Below, in pieces: positions 9,447-18,697 of a stretch of 64,000 nt of DNA. Source of the DNA: Paenibacillus sp. SY21-1. Its GTDB lineage: Bacteria; Bacillota; Bacilli; Paenibacillales; Paenibacillaceae. The number at the start of each line of letters is the position of its first letter. The first letter of the stretch is position 1. The notes beneath the pieces are model-generated. The model did no database searches and was not told the origin of the DNA. It worked only from the letters and a program-made list of their open reading frames with translations. A program made the translations under genes and the position numbers. The stretch spans positions 248,001 to 312,000 of the forward strand of contig NZ_STGF01000001.1 of the NCBI RefSeq assembly GCF_005222705.1, in the 5' to 3' direction.

Positions 9447-9938
9447 ATGAGAGGATTGTCATTTAAACAGGACGATTCCGACTCCATTGTGGAGATTGAC
9501 GAAACCGACCGCCTTATTATAGCCAGGCTGAATACAAACGGAAGAATTTCTTACACGGACCTCGCCAAGGAAATCGGAATTTCTCGCGTAGCGGTGCAAG
9601 CGCGTATTAATGCGTTAATGGAAGCAGGCGTTATCGAGCGGTTTACCGCTGTCATTAACCCGGAGAAAATAGGCATTTCGGTGTCCGCTTTTTTTAACGT
9701 CGAGGTAGAACCCAAGCATTTGCATGAGGTGGCCGATCAACTGTCGTCAGAGCCGTACGTTACCAGCCTTTATCATATGACGGGTCCGAGCAAGCTGCAC
9801 ATGCACGGCTTGTTCCGCAACAATCAGGAGATGGAGCATTTCCTCAAAGAGAAGCTGTACCCGCTGCCGGGCATTATGAGCGTCGATTGCCAGGTGCTGA
9901 TTAACCGTTACAAAAGTCGGATGGGGATGAGGCTGTAA
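9447..9938 (+). CDS. ywrC: Lrp/AsnC-family transcription regulator (YwrC/ChrS-like)
   Basis: About 160 residues: an N-terminal winged helix-turn-helix ([28 protein letters not shown] in two parts) and a C-terminal RAM/ACT-like ligand domain. In Bacillus the AsnC-type YwrC (ChrS) sits beside the paired chromate transporter genes and controls them in response to chromate. The same order is seen here, with the ywrD-like gene divergent. The start may be TTG 9456 rather than ATG 9447, because AAAGGGAG abuts the ATG directly but is nine bases from the TTG. It is followed after three bases by the first transporter gene. Confidence 0.85.
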   Translation: MRGLSFKQDDSDSIVEIDETDRLIIARLNTNGRISYTDLAKEIGISRVAVQARINALMEAGVIERFTAVINPEKIGISVSAFFNVEVEPKHLHEVADQLSSEPYVTSLYHMTGPSKLHMHGLFRNNQEMEHFLKEKLYPLPGIMSVDCQVLINRYKSRMGMRL

Positions 9939-9941
9939 ACG

Positions 9942-10607
9942 ATGAACATTTTCCGCGTATTCAAGCACGAAGGTATGACCAACAAGTATATGCAGCTTAC
10001 CTGGGCGATGATTAAGACCGGCATTATCGGCTTTGGCGGAGGCCCCTCCGTTATTCCCCTAATCAGGTATGAAGCGGTAGTCGCCTATAAATGGATTGAG
10101 GATGAGGAGTTTGGCGAAATTCTCGCGCTTGCCAACGCGCTGCCGGGACCGATCGCCACCAAAATCGCCGCTTACCTGGGTTATCGGGAAAAAGGAACAA
10201 TTGGCGCCATCGTCGCTGTGCTCGCGCATATTCTGCCTTCCAGCCTGGCCATGATTTTGCTGCTAAGCTTTGTGCAATATTTAAGCAGCGCCGCCTTCAT
10301 CCAAGGCATGATCGGGGCGGTTATACCGGTTGTAGCGGTTATGCTGGGCGTGATGGCGTACGAATTCGGAGAACGGGCGGTAAAGGGACTAGGCTTGTAT
10401 GCCGGCATCGCTTTTTTCGCCTTGGCGTTCGGCATGCTGCAGGGGCTGCTCATTCATCCGGCGATTGTTATCATTCTATTTCTGGCCTATGGAGCGGTTC
10501 ACCTTCGTGTGGTTGGCGCTCTAAAACAAAGAGCCGAACGGAAGCGAAGCAAACGTAAGCCTAGCGATCGGAATAAGGGAGGAGGCGTCACTCGTGGAAT
10601 GGATTGA
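9942..10607 (+). CDS. ywrB: chromate transporter, N-half subunit of a paired short-chain system
   Basis: A 221-residue membrane protein with the CHR-domain hallmarks GFGGGPSVIPLI and LALANALPGPIATKIAAYLGY, followed by about five hydrophobic helices and a basic C-terminal tail (ERKRSKRKPS). Full-length ChrA proteins carry two such domains; here each is a separate gene, as in the Bacillus Chr3N/Chr3C pair, and the two probably form a heterodimer that exports chromate. The gene lies between the AsnC regulator and the second half, overlapping the latter by 14 bases. Confidence 0.85.
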   Translation: MNIFRVFKHEGMTNKYMQLTWAMIKTGIIGFGGGPSVIPLIRYEAVVAYKWIEDEEFGEILALANALPGPIATKIAAYLGYREKGTIGAIVAVLAHILPSSLAMILLLSFVQYLSSAAFIQGMIGAVIPVVAVMLGVMAYEFGERAVKGLGLYAGIAFFALAFGMLQGLLIHPAIVIILFLAYGAVHLRVVGALKQRAERKRSKRKPSDRNKGGGVTRGMD

Positions 10608-11148
10608 GTGGCTGAATTTAATTATCGGATTTTTTATTGCCAATGCGCTTGGCTACGGAGGCGGACCCGCGTCTATTCCGCTTATGTATCGCGAGATCGT
10701 CACGAATCATGCCTGGTCGACGCCGGGCGAGTTCTCGAACATTCTGGCGCTTGGGAACGCCCTCCCTGGACCGATCGCCACCAAGATCGCCGCCTTTGTG
10801 GGCTATGACGCCGGAGGCTGGATCGGCTCGCTGCTCGCGCTGGCCGCAACGATCGTGCCCTCAGCCGCAGCGCTTATCCTGCTTCTCAAGGTGCTGCAAA
10901 AGCATCGCCAATCGCCGGTCGTCAAGGGAATGACACTGCTTGTGCAGCCCGTCATCGCAATCATGATGCTTCTGCTCACTTGGCAAATGGGAGAAAGCTC
11001 GATTGCATCCATTGGCATCATTCAATCGCTGATCATTGCCGCCGTAGCCTTCTGGGCGATGCAGATTCGCAAAATCCATCCCGCTATCGTCATTGTCGCG
11101 GCCTTTGCATACGGCGCGCTGGTCGTTCCGCATGTACATTGGGTATAG
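10594..11148 (+). CDS. ywrA: chromate transporter, C-half subunit of a paired short-chain system
   Basis: A 184-residue CHR-domain protein with GYGGGPASIPLMYREIV and ILALGNALPGPIATKIAAFVGY, homologous to the preceding subunit but without its charged tail. The start is GTG 10594, placed by GGAGG eight bases upstream; this overlaps the end of the first subunit, so translation is probably coupled. Together the two halves should form one chromate efflux transporter in the membrane. The operon appears to end here; no gene follows on this strand. Confidence 0.85.
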   Translation: MEWIEWLNLIIGFFIANALGYGGGPASIPLMYREIVTNHAWSTPGEFSNILALGNALPGPIATKIAAFVGYDAGGWIGSLLALAATIVPSAAALILLLKVLQKHRQSPVVKGMTLLVQPVIAIMMLLLTWQMGESSIASIGIIQSLIIAAVAFWAMQIRKIHPAIVIVAAFAYGALVVPHVHWV

Positions 11149-11187
11149 CGGTTCGGAAGAGCGCCGTATACGGCCTGCCGCAATCGG

Positions 11188-11871
11188 CTAGCTTTCCTTG
11201 TAATAGGCGAATACCTGCTCCACCGGCTTAAAAAACAAATGCCCGTCCGGCCATGGCTGGAAATGCAAATCCATTCGCGAATCGCTCCAGTTTTCCGGCG
11301 TTCCCTTGGTAGCCAGCTTCCCAGGCAACGCCGGCGCTTCCACAACGGCAGGAAACTCCTGATAGCCGAACAGCAGGTTCTCATGCATAGCGATGATTTC
11401 GTATTTGGGGCCGTGAAAGGCCTGCTCCTCTTGAAGCTGGTAGTGGTAGTAAATATAGCTGGCTGCCATTTCAGGCTTCAGATGCGCCACACGTCCGACT
11501 CTTCGCTCAACGGCCGCCTTGCGCCGCCAGTGCTCCAGGCTCGCAGGCTCATTGAAGTGGAATACATCAATCATGGTGATCCAGCCGCGTTCCTTCGCTT
11601 GCCCCGGCCAGCTCTCCAGAAACGGGGCCGCGCCGGGCAGCAGCTCGCCCGCTTCGATTGGGCGCCCGACGCATTCCGCATAAATAAACAGATTGCGCTC
11701 CCAGCGGAAGCATCCTAACGTCATGACCTCCCCTTTCTCTATCGCCAACGGACCAGACCGATCCTCCCTAGCCGCCTGCAGCGCTTCCTCCTCGCGCCCA
11801 GCCTGAATGGAGGCCCTTGCCAATACCCGATAAATGCATTGCTCGTACGCTTCATTCGTATCGTTAGCCAT
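11188..11871 (-). CDS. hypothetical protein, 227 residues
   Basis: No family recognised. The N-terminal part is alpha-helical and polar; the middle and C-terminal parts are rich in Trp, His and Tyr (for example ASYIYYHYQLQEE and MDLHFQPWPDGHLFF), suggesting a compact cytoplasmic alpha/beta fold. No signal peptide or membrane segment. ATG 11871 follows CAAAGGAG at good spacing. It faces the chromate transporter operon convergently with a gap of 39 bases. Confidence 0.65.
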   Translation of the reverse strand: MANDTNEAYEQCIYRVLARASIQAGREEEALQAAREDRSGPLAIEKGEVMTLGCFRWERNLFIYAECVGRPIEAGELLPGAAPFLESWPGQAKERGWITMIDVFHFNEPASLEHWRRKAAVERRVGRVAHLKPEMAASYIYYHYQLQEEQAFHGPKYEIIAMHENLLFGYQEFPAVVEAPALPGKLATKGTPENWSDSRMDLHFQPWPDGHLFFKPVEQVFAYYKES

Positions 11872-12097
11872 TTGTGAACTCCTTTGATGGATTTTAGCCA
11901 GACCAGTCAGGTATCCTCCATTGGACGGCTTTACCGGCCTGCTTATGCCACGCTATGTGCCTTCCTCGTTACAATTCACCGAATGAATGCCGCTTTCCTT
12001 CTTGGACGGCAAGCCTAATCGTTCTTATCCTGACTATCGCATGTTTCGCGTTGAAATATAACCCGATGGTCGATGTGAAATTTAAAACTCATATATT

Positions 12098-12130
12098 TAA
12101 AAAGAAGCAGACCGCAATTCGGCCTGCTTC
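12098..12130 (-). terminator. rho-independent terminator of the amine-oxidase-linked gene
   Basis: On the minus strand GAAGCAGGCCG and CGGTCTGCTTC form a stem with an AATTG loop and a run of five to six T residues. It is 34 bases below the stop of the secreted His-rich protein. The rest of the gap 11872-12163 holds no gene. Confidence 0.85.
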
Positions 12131-12163
12131 AGTTCTTCCTATTCGTTCTTCCTCTTATCATGC

Positions 12164-13108
12164 TCATTCCGGAATTTCCACCACAAATGGAACGATAAAC
12201 GACTGTCCGGCCCGCTGGAACTGTCCCCACACTTTATATAACCCCGCTTTTGGGAAAGCGGCTGCGAAGGTCGCAATCGGTCCTGAGGATGCCCAATTGA
12301 GCGGATGAATATGAATATACTGCTCCATCGATTCGTCGATGGCGACAACATGGCCGATCGAACCCAGATACGGCTCCATGTCGCGCAGCGGCTTGCCCGT
12401 TTTTTTGTCGCGGAAGCTGTATGTCATCTCCGAGGCCATTCCCGCCATTACATGTCCGAGATGCAGCGTCACTTCTATCTCACCCGCTTGCTGCACAAGC
12501 GACTTGCTCGCCGCCCATTCGGCTCTTCCGCCTGACTCGCCTTCCACGTCCACTCTGAATGTCCGGGTCAGCTCCGTCATTCCGACAGGCTGGAAATCGG
12601 CATACAGCCTATAGCCTCCGCCGTGCTTGAACTTAATTGGCAGCTCGAACACGCCACCCCCAAGATGCACCGGATGCACATGCTGAAAATCCTCCATGTT
12701 GTCGCTCACCGCAATCAGATGCAGCAGCTTCTCGCTAAATACCATGAACTCCGGGACAGGCCTTCCTCCTCCATCAGAGATGGCCATGCGCAGCAAGACT
12801 TCTTCCCCCGCCTTGGGCGAGCCCTCCAGCCAGCTCCAATTCATCCGAACGGCGAGCTCGGCGTCCGTCTGCTCCGATGCTCCCGCATGCTCATGGCTCA
12901 TTTGCAAAGCAACCGGGTCAAGGAAAGGATCATTCAGATCGGCCGCAAGCGGAATGACGGCAGGCGCTCCCCCATGTCCTGCATGGAGCTGGGCAGCAGC
13001 GAGGGACGCCCCGCCCCTATCTGCATCAGCCCCGTTTGCTGCCCAGACATAAGCCGCTATCGCGAGGCTTACACCGCCCAGAAGCCAAAACCATTTGTTA
13101 AGTCGCAT
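12164..13108 (-). CDS. secreted His/Met-rich protein, YtkA-like C-terminal domain
   Basis: A 314-residue protein with a hydrophobic N-terminal segment (residues 6-24) that is a signal peptide or anchor, then a histidine-rich stretch (AQLHAGHGG, MSHEHAG) and two immunoglobulin-like beta domains. HLIAVSDNMEDFQHVHPVH and VVAIDESMEQYIHIHPL are paired histidine motifs that could bind copper. The C-terminal part resembles YtkA/FixH-like extracytoplasmic domains. It lies 160 bases downstream of the copper amine oxidase gene and ends at a shared terminator, so a role in copper handling or delivery for that enzyme is plausible but unproven. Confidence 0.65.
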   Translation of the reverse strand: MRLNKWFWLLGGVSLAIAAYVWAANGADADRGGASLAAAQLHAGHGGAPAVIPLAADLNDPFLDPVALQMSHEHAGASEQTDAELAVRMNWSWLEGSPKAGEEVLLRMAISDGGGRPVPEFMVFSEKLLHLIAVSDNMEDFQHVHPVHLGGGVFELPIKFKHGGGYRLYADFQPVGMTELTRTFRVDVEGESGGRAEWAASKSLVQQAGEIEVTLHLGHVMAGMASEMTYSFRDKKTGKPLRDMEPYLGSIGHVVAIDESMEQYIHIHPLNWASSGPIATFAAAFPKAGLYKVWGQFQRAGQSFIVPFVVEIPE

Positions 13109-13268
13109 CGCTCTCCGTCCCCCCCTTCAGCCGTCGTTCGCTCCAGTCCTTCTGCTACTCCCCGCCCTTCTCTGCGCGGCGCGGCGGAGCCACACGCCGT
13201 TCAAGGCAGAAGCGCTCCCGCGCTCGCTTTGCATAGCCAAGCGCGGCGAATTCATTGCATCGTGATAG

Positions 13269-15326
13269 CTATTCCTCCATCATCGTCTTAGGCAGATCGA
13301 GCGTAGGCGTTCTGTCGAGGAAATTGAACGGCTTCAGCATCGTCGAGGCCCACTCGGTCGACATCATCGGAAACTCCTCGGCGCGCGGAATATGCGTCGT
13401 GCCCGTCGTAATCCAGACGACATTGTCCGTTTGGTAAATGTTGCGATTCTGTTTCGCCCAAGACGCCAGCCCCGTATCTTTGGGATTCTGGTTAATGTAT
13501 TTGCCGTCCGGATATTGCTCATTGACGGAATACGGCGTGACCCAAATGTGGTTTTTCAGATAGCCTGCGCGCTTCATCAGCCAATCGTCGTCCGCGAACA
13601 ACGCATCCTGCGCGAATGGATGCGTGCCGCCCGCATTGGCGATGACCTGATAGCCCGTCAAGTAGCCATGCTCGTTTTTCGTCGTAGGGCTTGTGACCAG
13701 CACGATTTTATCCGGATCGAATTTCTGGATGGCATCCTGCTCCTTGTAGTAGGTTTTCTGCTTGAGCATCATAGAGCTTTTCATCACCGGATTATCCTTG
13801 AGCGGCGCGGCATAAGGATCAAGCTCGAGCACGGTGTTTTTCTGGCCGTCCACATCCATATCCAGACGGAAGTTGTAAATATGTTGATGATAGACGGCGA
13901 CCGCATTGTCCTCAATCAGCGTGCCGTGCGCCAGATCTTTGTTTTTCTCGTCAATATACGCTTTGTCCGTGCTGAACACGGTTTTGGTCGTCACGCCTTT
14001 AATGGCCGCAACGCCGGAGGCGCCGACATTAATTTTAATATTGCCGTTTTGCTGAAACACATAGTCGAAAATATAATCGTAGTTGCCCACTGTTGCCACA
14101 AAACGCACGACAAGCTCCAGCCGCGGCCGGGCATCCGTCACGGCGCCTTCCTTATGCGTCCAGTCCGCATCGGCATAACGCTCGAACACGCCGATTACGC
14201 TTGGCGACGTATAAGGCTTGCCATTGTCGTCATTCAGCGTTGCATCGATCAAGCTCGCGTTATTCGGCACGTCCGAACCCACCAGCAGCGGGCGGCCGTT
14301 TTTGCCAACGCCGTACTCTCCTGCATCCATATACGTTTTCCAGTACCAGTTCATGGATGGGTCGCCGTAAGGAACTGTCATGCCGCCAAGATTGCCTTGA
14401 TACATGACCTTGCGATCCTTCCCGTTATCGTTAAAGGCGGCCGCGCTTACGATCGGACCGACGCGAGGGTCAAGACGGACGTGGAACTTCCAGCCCTGCC
14501 AGCTGATTTGCTGACCGGTGATTTGATAGTTAACGCCTTTGGGCTGCATGATTAAAATTGGCTTGGCTTTTTCCCGCGCGCTCGTTTTGTCGTCCTTGAC
14601 GAAGCCGTGGTCGTTCATCGGGATCGGAACCACGTCGCCTTCCTCGATTTTGACCACTTCATTCTTGTCGATGTCGAGCGTTGCAACCAGGTTCTCGATC
14701 GGATGGGTAAAGAAATTGCCGTCGCCCGTATTATAGTAAGCCGTATACTTCACCAGGCGTCGGCTCGGGTCCGCGTCATTCGGGCCGTAATAGCCCAGCG
14801 AGAGGCCAAAGGCAATCACCTTGGACATATCGGTAATGCCGCGTTTTTTCAACGCTGCGACCCATACCTTGTTTTCGCTCAGCGCTTTGCTGGCCTCATC
14901 AGAGGAGCCCAGATACGAATAGCCTCCTGACGTATTTTTCTTCCATGAGGTTAACGTACCCTTATCCAGATCGATAACGCCCTCGTATACGTCCCGTTGG
15001 TCGGAGATCACAAAATTGGCTTCGCGCTTTAGTTTGGTTTTGGCTTTATAAGCGGACGACTCCAGCACCCATTTCCATACGGCCTGCTTATCCGGCTCGC
15101 GCAGCGTGATTTCGTTAAAAACCATGCTTGTTTTGTAATGACCGCTTTTCACTATAATGCCGCGGGCCTTGTCAATTTCCTCCGGCGTCAGCGGATTAAG
15201 CGGATCATTCTCCGCTTTGGGCGCGACAATCGCCGCAGAGGTCGAGAACTGGGCAGTCGGCAAAGCCGTCGTCAGCAAAATGCCCGATAAAGCGAGCGCT
15301 GCAATCGATATTGCTTTTTTCTTCAT
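13269..15326 (-). CDS. secreted copper-containing primary amine oxidase
   Basis: A 685-residue copper amine oxidase with a signal peptide (residues 1-32). Catalytic residues are visible: D334 in MDAGEYG is the general base, Y416 in GNYDYIF is the tyrosine converted to topaquinone, and H480, H482 and H645 (YHQHIYNF and THIPRAEEFP) are the copper ligands. It oxidises primary amines to aldehydes, releasing ammonia and hydrogen peroxide outside the cell. ATG 15326 follows GGAGG at good spacing. It is divergent from a two-component system and followed by a His-rich secreted protein, suggesting a regulated amine-use or copper-linked unit. Confidence 0.93.
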   Translation of the reverse strand: MKKKAISIAALALSGILLTTALPTAQFSTSAAIVAPKAENDPLNPLTPEEIDKARGIIVKSGHYKTSMVFNEITLREPDKQAVWKWVLESSAYKAKTKLKREANFVISDQRDVYEGVIDLDKGTLTSWKKNTSGGYSYLGSSDEASKALSENKVWVAALKKRGITDMSKVIAFGLSLGYYGPNDADPSRRLVKYTAYYNTGDGNFFTHPIENLVATLDIDKNEVVKIEEGDVVPIPMNDHGFVKDDKTSAREKAKPILIMQPKGVNYQITGQQISWQGWKFHVRLDPRVGPIVSAAAFNDNGKDRKVMYQGNLGGMTVPYGDPSMNWYWKTYMDAGEYGVGKNGRPLLVGSDVPNNASLIDATLNDDNGKPYTSPSVIGVFERYADADWTHKEGAVTDARPRLELVVRFVATVGNYDYIFDYVFQQNGNIKINVGASGVAAIKGVTTKTVFSTDKAYIDEKNKDLAHGTLIEDNAVAVYHQHIYNFRLDMDVDGQKNTVLELDPYAAPLKDNPVMKSSMMLKQKTYYKEQDAIQKFDPDKIVLVTSPTTKNEHGYLTGYQVIANAGGTHPFAQDALFADDDWLMKRAGYLKNHIWVTPYSVNEQYPDGKYINQNPKDTGLASWAKQNRNIYQTDNVVWITTGTTHIPRAEEFPMMSTEWASTMLKPFNFLDRTPTLDLPKTMMEE

Positions 15327-15378
15327 CGTTATCCCTCCATTGCTGTGATAAAAAATTGCGGGCTATCGAGTTTTGTTA

Positions 15379-15390
15379 TGTTATCTAACA
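15379..15390. promoter_or_regulatory. short palindrome in the amine oxidase / two-component divergent region
   Basis: TGTTATCTAACA is a 5-bp inverted repeat with a 2-bp spacer, lying 53 bases upstream of the amine oxidase start. It could be an operator. The match is short and may be chance. Confidence 0.3.
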
Positions 15391-15606
15391 CAAACACTCG
15401 AACGCTCTCTTTTTTTCACATCATAGCGAACTAGACTAAAGAAAAAACCGTAGAAAACAAAAGCGAAATGAAATTATTAGTAAAGGAATAGTAAAGTCGT
15501 TTAATTTCCTGTAAATATATCTGACATAAACATTGCGTTTACCGGGTGAAGTTACTATATTAATGGTTAAGTGATACCGAAACAGCATGCAAAGGGGCGG
15601 GTGAAC

Positions 15607-16317
15607 ATGTCGAAAGCGCAAATCCTGATCGTAGACGATGAACCGGATATTTCCGAATTGATTGGCATGTATTTGGAAAAGGAAGGCTATTCGTTTACTG
15701 CCGCAACGACCGGCGCCCAAGCGATTCGTCTGAATGCAGAGCTTCACCCCGAGCTGATCGTTCTTGATGTTCAGCTTCCCGATATGGAGGGCTATGAGCT
15801 ATGCACGCAGCTTAGGCGGACAACGAATGTTCCGATTCTGTTCCTGACCTGCAAGGACACCGAAATGGACACCGTCATCGGACTAAGCGTAGGCGGAGAC
15901 GATTTCGTGAGCAAGCCGTTTAGCCCGGTCGCTTTGCTCGCGCGCATGAAGGCCCATCTTAGACGAAGCAAGCTGGGAACGGCGGGCAAGGAAGCCCCCG
16001 TCGACAACGCCTGGATTGGAGCAGGACCGCTAAGGATAAATACGCTGTCTCATGAGGTAACGCTTGAGGGACAAATGATCGAGCTGTCTGCCAAAGAATT
16101 TCAGCTGTTGGCGCTCTTGATGAAGCATCCCAAGCAAGTGCTTTCTTTTGCGCAGATTATGGAGCGGGTATGGGGCTATCATAGCGAGGCGGACACGAAG
16201 ACGCTTCAAGTGCATATTGGAACGCTTCGCAAAAAAATTGAGCGCAACCCGGCGAAGCCCTCCGCCATTATCAACATAAGAGGCATCGGCTACAAATATC
16301 AGGAGCAGCATGCGTAG
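15607..16317 (+). CDS. OmpR/PhoB-family response regulator
   Basis: A 236-residue regulator: receiver domain (residues 5-118) with acidic pocket D10/D11, phospho-acceptor D54 and K103 in VSKPF, then a C-terminal winged helix ending in HIGTLRKKIE and IINIRGIGYKY. It should bind DNA as a phosphorylated dimer. ATG 15607 was chosen because AAAGGGG lies nine bases upstream; an earlier in-frame ATG lacks this. The stop overlaps the start of the kinase gene by eight bases, so the pair is co-translated. It may control the divergent copper amine oxidase (inference from position). Confidence 0.93.
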   Translation: MSKAQILIVDDEPDISELIGMYLEKEGYSFTAATTGAQAIRLNAELHPELIVLDVQLPDMEGYELCTQLRRTTNVPILFLTCKDTEMDTVIGLSVGGDDFVSKPFSPVALLARMKAHLRRSKLGTAGKEAPVDNAWIGAGPLRINTLSHEVTLEGQMIELSAKEFQLLALLMKHPKQVLSFAQIMERVWGYHSEADTKTLQVHIGTLRKKIERNPAKPSAIINIRGIGYKYQEQHA

Positions 16318-18430
16318 AAACGGATTCAAATGGCTTCCGTCCTCGTTAGCGTCGCAAATTTTGCTGGTGATTCTGGTCTGCTCGCTGGTGCCGCTCGTCC
16401 TGTCCGGGGCGCTGACATTAAGGACGACCAAGCAGCATCTCGACGGATATTTTGAAAGAGAGAAGCTGCTGACCGAGAAAAGCTATATTCAAACTTATCA
16501 GACCTATATGGAAGCCCATATTCAATCGATTGAAACCGAGCTGCAGAAGGTCGAGCACTCCGTCAAGCTGGCACGCGCCAATGCAGAGGAGTTGTTCGCG
16601 CATCCCGAACGCTATCCGGTTCCCGCCCTCACGCTTGTTCCGAACCGGTATCGTCCTGGCTATCACGACAATTCTCCAGCCGGGGAGGGCATGATCAGCT
16701 ATACAGGTCCAAAACCGTTCCGCAAGCAAGCGCTTGAGCATCTGGCTCGCAGCCGCTACCTGGAAACGCAATTCAAAGAAGAGGTTCGCCAGAACCCGAA
16801 CATCGCGGCGATGTACTACATTCATCCCGATTCCGGAAGCTTTCTTTACCCCGCAATTCCGAATAACGAGGCGCTTAGCATGCAGACGATGCCGCTCACG
16901 GAGTACAGCTTTTACAAAGATGCGCTGCGGGTAAAGCAAGCCGAGAATAAAGTCATCTGGACCCAGCCTTACTACGACATTACGCCCAATGGATGGATGT
17001 TTACAGCGACTTCGCCGGTATATGGACCGGACGGCACGCTGCTCGGCACAATCGGCGCGGATGTGACCATCAACAATTTTGTGCGCAATGTATTGGATGT
17101 GCATTTCACCGAGCAGAACGCCTATGCGTTTCTGCTGGAGGCCAGCGGGGACGTGATTGCCATTCAGAGCCAGGGCAAGGCGGAAATTCTGACGCTTCCC
17201 GCGCAAGCGTTAAGCAACGCCGAGCGCCAATTGGGGAGCAGAGAGGTGACGCTGGGCGGCGAGCCCAAGCTGCTTTTTGTCAAAAGCGTTCCATCCTCCG
17301 GCTGGCTGCTAGGCTACGTCGTCCCCAAGCGCGAGCTGCTGCTCCCTGTCGTAGAGGCTTCTTCTTCCCTCGTCGCAGAGACCGGTTCACGTTTGCTTAG
17401 GCAGATTATGACCTTTTTGCTTGCGGCCCTGCTGCTCTGCTTATCGCTATCCCTCCTGCTGTGGACCCGTATTTCCAAGCCGCTGACTACGCTGATGAGG
17501 GCATTCGGCAAAGCAAGCCTCGCGGACTTCTCGGTTAAGCTGCAGGACGGCAACATCCGCGAATTTAACCGGCTACAGCAAACGTTCAACCAAATGAGCG
17601 ATACGATAAGCGACTTGCTCAATCAACAGAAGCAGCTTAACGAGGAGCTGGAGCTGAAAGTGGCCGAACGGACCGAGGCGTTGTCGCATGCCCATATGGA
17701 GCTGCAGGTCCGCTTTGATGAGCTGAAAAAGCTGGAAAGCTGGCGCAAACGGTGGATTGCCAATATGTCGCACGATCTCAGGACACCAATTACGATTGTA
17801 AGGGGGTATTTGGAAGCGCTGCAGGATGGCACGATCAAGCCGGAGCAATCCTTGCGTTTTCTCCAGAAGGCTCATGACCGGATGGACACGATGAGCAGGC
17901 TGGTTAAGGACTTAAATGATTTAAGCCTGTTGGAAACCAAGCAAACACAGCTTCGCCTGGAAATCCGGCCGGCCGCGCCGCTGTTTATAGAGCTTGCGTC
18001 AGGCTGGTCGGAGGAGGTGCTGCAGTCGGGGCGAAGGCTGCGGATCGATATGGATCCGCATGTGGACGGAGAGGTGCTGGCTGATAAGGATATGCTGAAT
18101 CGGGTGCTCGATAATTTGTTAAGCAACGCCATCAAATATTCGCCGCCCCAAACGCTAATCAGCATAGATTTGACTCAATCGGACGATTGGCTGATGCTTT
18201 CGGTCAGCGATGAGGGCGTCGGCATTCCGGACGAGGCGCTGCCTTATATTTTCGACTCGTTTTTTCGAGTCGACGCCTCGCGAAACAGCAGCATCCCCGG
18301 CAGCGGCCTCGGTCTCGCTATTGCCAGGGAAATTATGCATGCACACGGAGGCAGATTGGAAGCGATGCACCATGACGCCGGAAAGCCGGGCACAACGTTC
18401 ATCATTTACTTGCCGCGCTACGTCGATTGA
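16310..18430 (+). CDS. membrane sensor histidine kinase with extracytoplasmic dCache-like domain
   Basis: A 706-residue kinase. A first membrane helix (about 14-37), a 300-residue extracytoplasmic sensor with Cache-like features (YYIHPDSGSFLYPAIP, FTATSPVYGPDGTLLGTIGADV), a second helix (about 365-387), HAMP, a coiled linker, then HisKA with H488 in NMSHDLRTP and HATPase with LLSNAIKYSP, DEGVGIP and GSGLGLAIA. It is the partner of the OmpR-type regulator just upstream. Cache domains often bind small organic ligands; an amine ligand would fit the divergent amine oxidase but is speculation. Confidence 0.9.
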   Translation: MRRNGFKWLPSSLASQILLVILVCSLVPLVLSGALTLRTTKQHLDGYFEREKLLTEKSYIQTYQTYMEAHIQSIETELQKVEHSVKLARANAEELFAHPERYPVPALTLVPNRYRPGYHDNSPAGEGMISYTGPKPFRKQALEHLARSRYLETQFKEEVRQNPNIAAMYYIHPDSGSFLYPAIPNNEALSMQTMPLTEYSFYKDALRVKQAENKVIWTQPYYDITPNGWMFTATSPVYGPDGTLLGTIGADVTINNFVRNVLDVHFTEQNAYAFLLEASGDVIAIQSQGKAEILTLPAQALSNAERQLGSREVTLGGEPKLLFVKSVPSSGWLLGYVVPKRELLLPVVEASSSLVAETGSRLLRQIMTFLLAALLLCLSLSLLLWTRISKPLTTLMRAFGKASLADFSVKLQDGNIREFNRLQQTFNQMSDTISDLLNQQKQLNEELELKVAERTEALSHAHMELQVRFDELKKLESWRKRWIANMSHDLRTPITIVRGYLEALQDGTIKPEQSLRFLQKAHDRMDTMSRLVKDLNDLSLLETKQTQLRLEIRPAAPLFIELASGWSEEVLQSGRRLRIDMDPHVDGEVLADKDMLNRVLDNLLSNAIKYSPPQTLISIDLTQSDDWLMLSVSDEGVGIPDEALPYIFDSFFRVDASRNSSIPGSGLGLAIAREIMHAHGGRLEAMHHDAGKPGTTFIIYLPRYVD

Positions 18431-18451
18431 TCGCCTGAGGGTGCAGGCTCG

Positions 18452-18643
18452 CTACTTTTTGCTGCGCGCCCTGTTAAAACGCGAATAAATAATGACGGCC
18501 GTCACGACCATGGCAATGAACCCGAGGTTGCTTGCAGGATCTTCGCCCATGCCGAACATCATGCAAAGGTTCGTAACCAGGCTTTTCATCAAAAGCGCCA
18601 CTACAATTAACGTAATCGGACGAATAAAGTTATACCCTCTCAA
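18452..18643 (-). CDS. small two-helix membrane protein
   Basis: A 63-residue protein with two membrane helices (ITLIVVALLMKSLVTNLCMMF and FIAMVVTAVIIY) and a basic C-terminus (SRFNRARSKK). TTG 18643 is the likely start because GGGAGGTG lies at good spacing before it; an in-frame ATG at 18676 has no ribosome binding site. Function unknown. It is convergent with the sensor kinase. Confidence 0.6.
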   Translation of the reverse strand: MRGYNFIRPITLIVVALLMKSLVTNLCMMFGMGEDPASNLGFIAMVVTAVIIYSRFNRARSKK

Positions 18644-18697
18644 CTGTCGCACCTCCCGTCTGCCCTTCTTCTGCATAGAAACGAATCAAGAGAGCCT

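Noticed and set aside
13392..14555. A 387-residue plus-strand reading frame opposite the amine oxidase
   Set aside because: The minus-strand amine oxidase has every catalytic residue; the opposite frame has none of a recognisable fold.
16418..17206. A 262-residue minus-strand reading frame inside the sensor kinase
   Set aside because: The sensor kinase reading is intact across the region; no ribosome binding site for the other strand.
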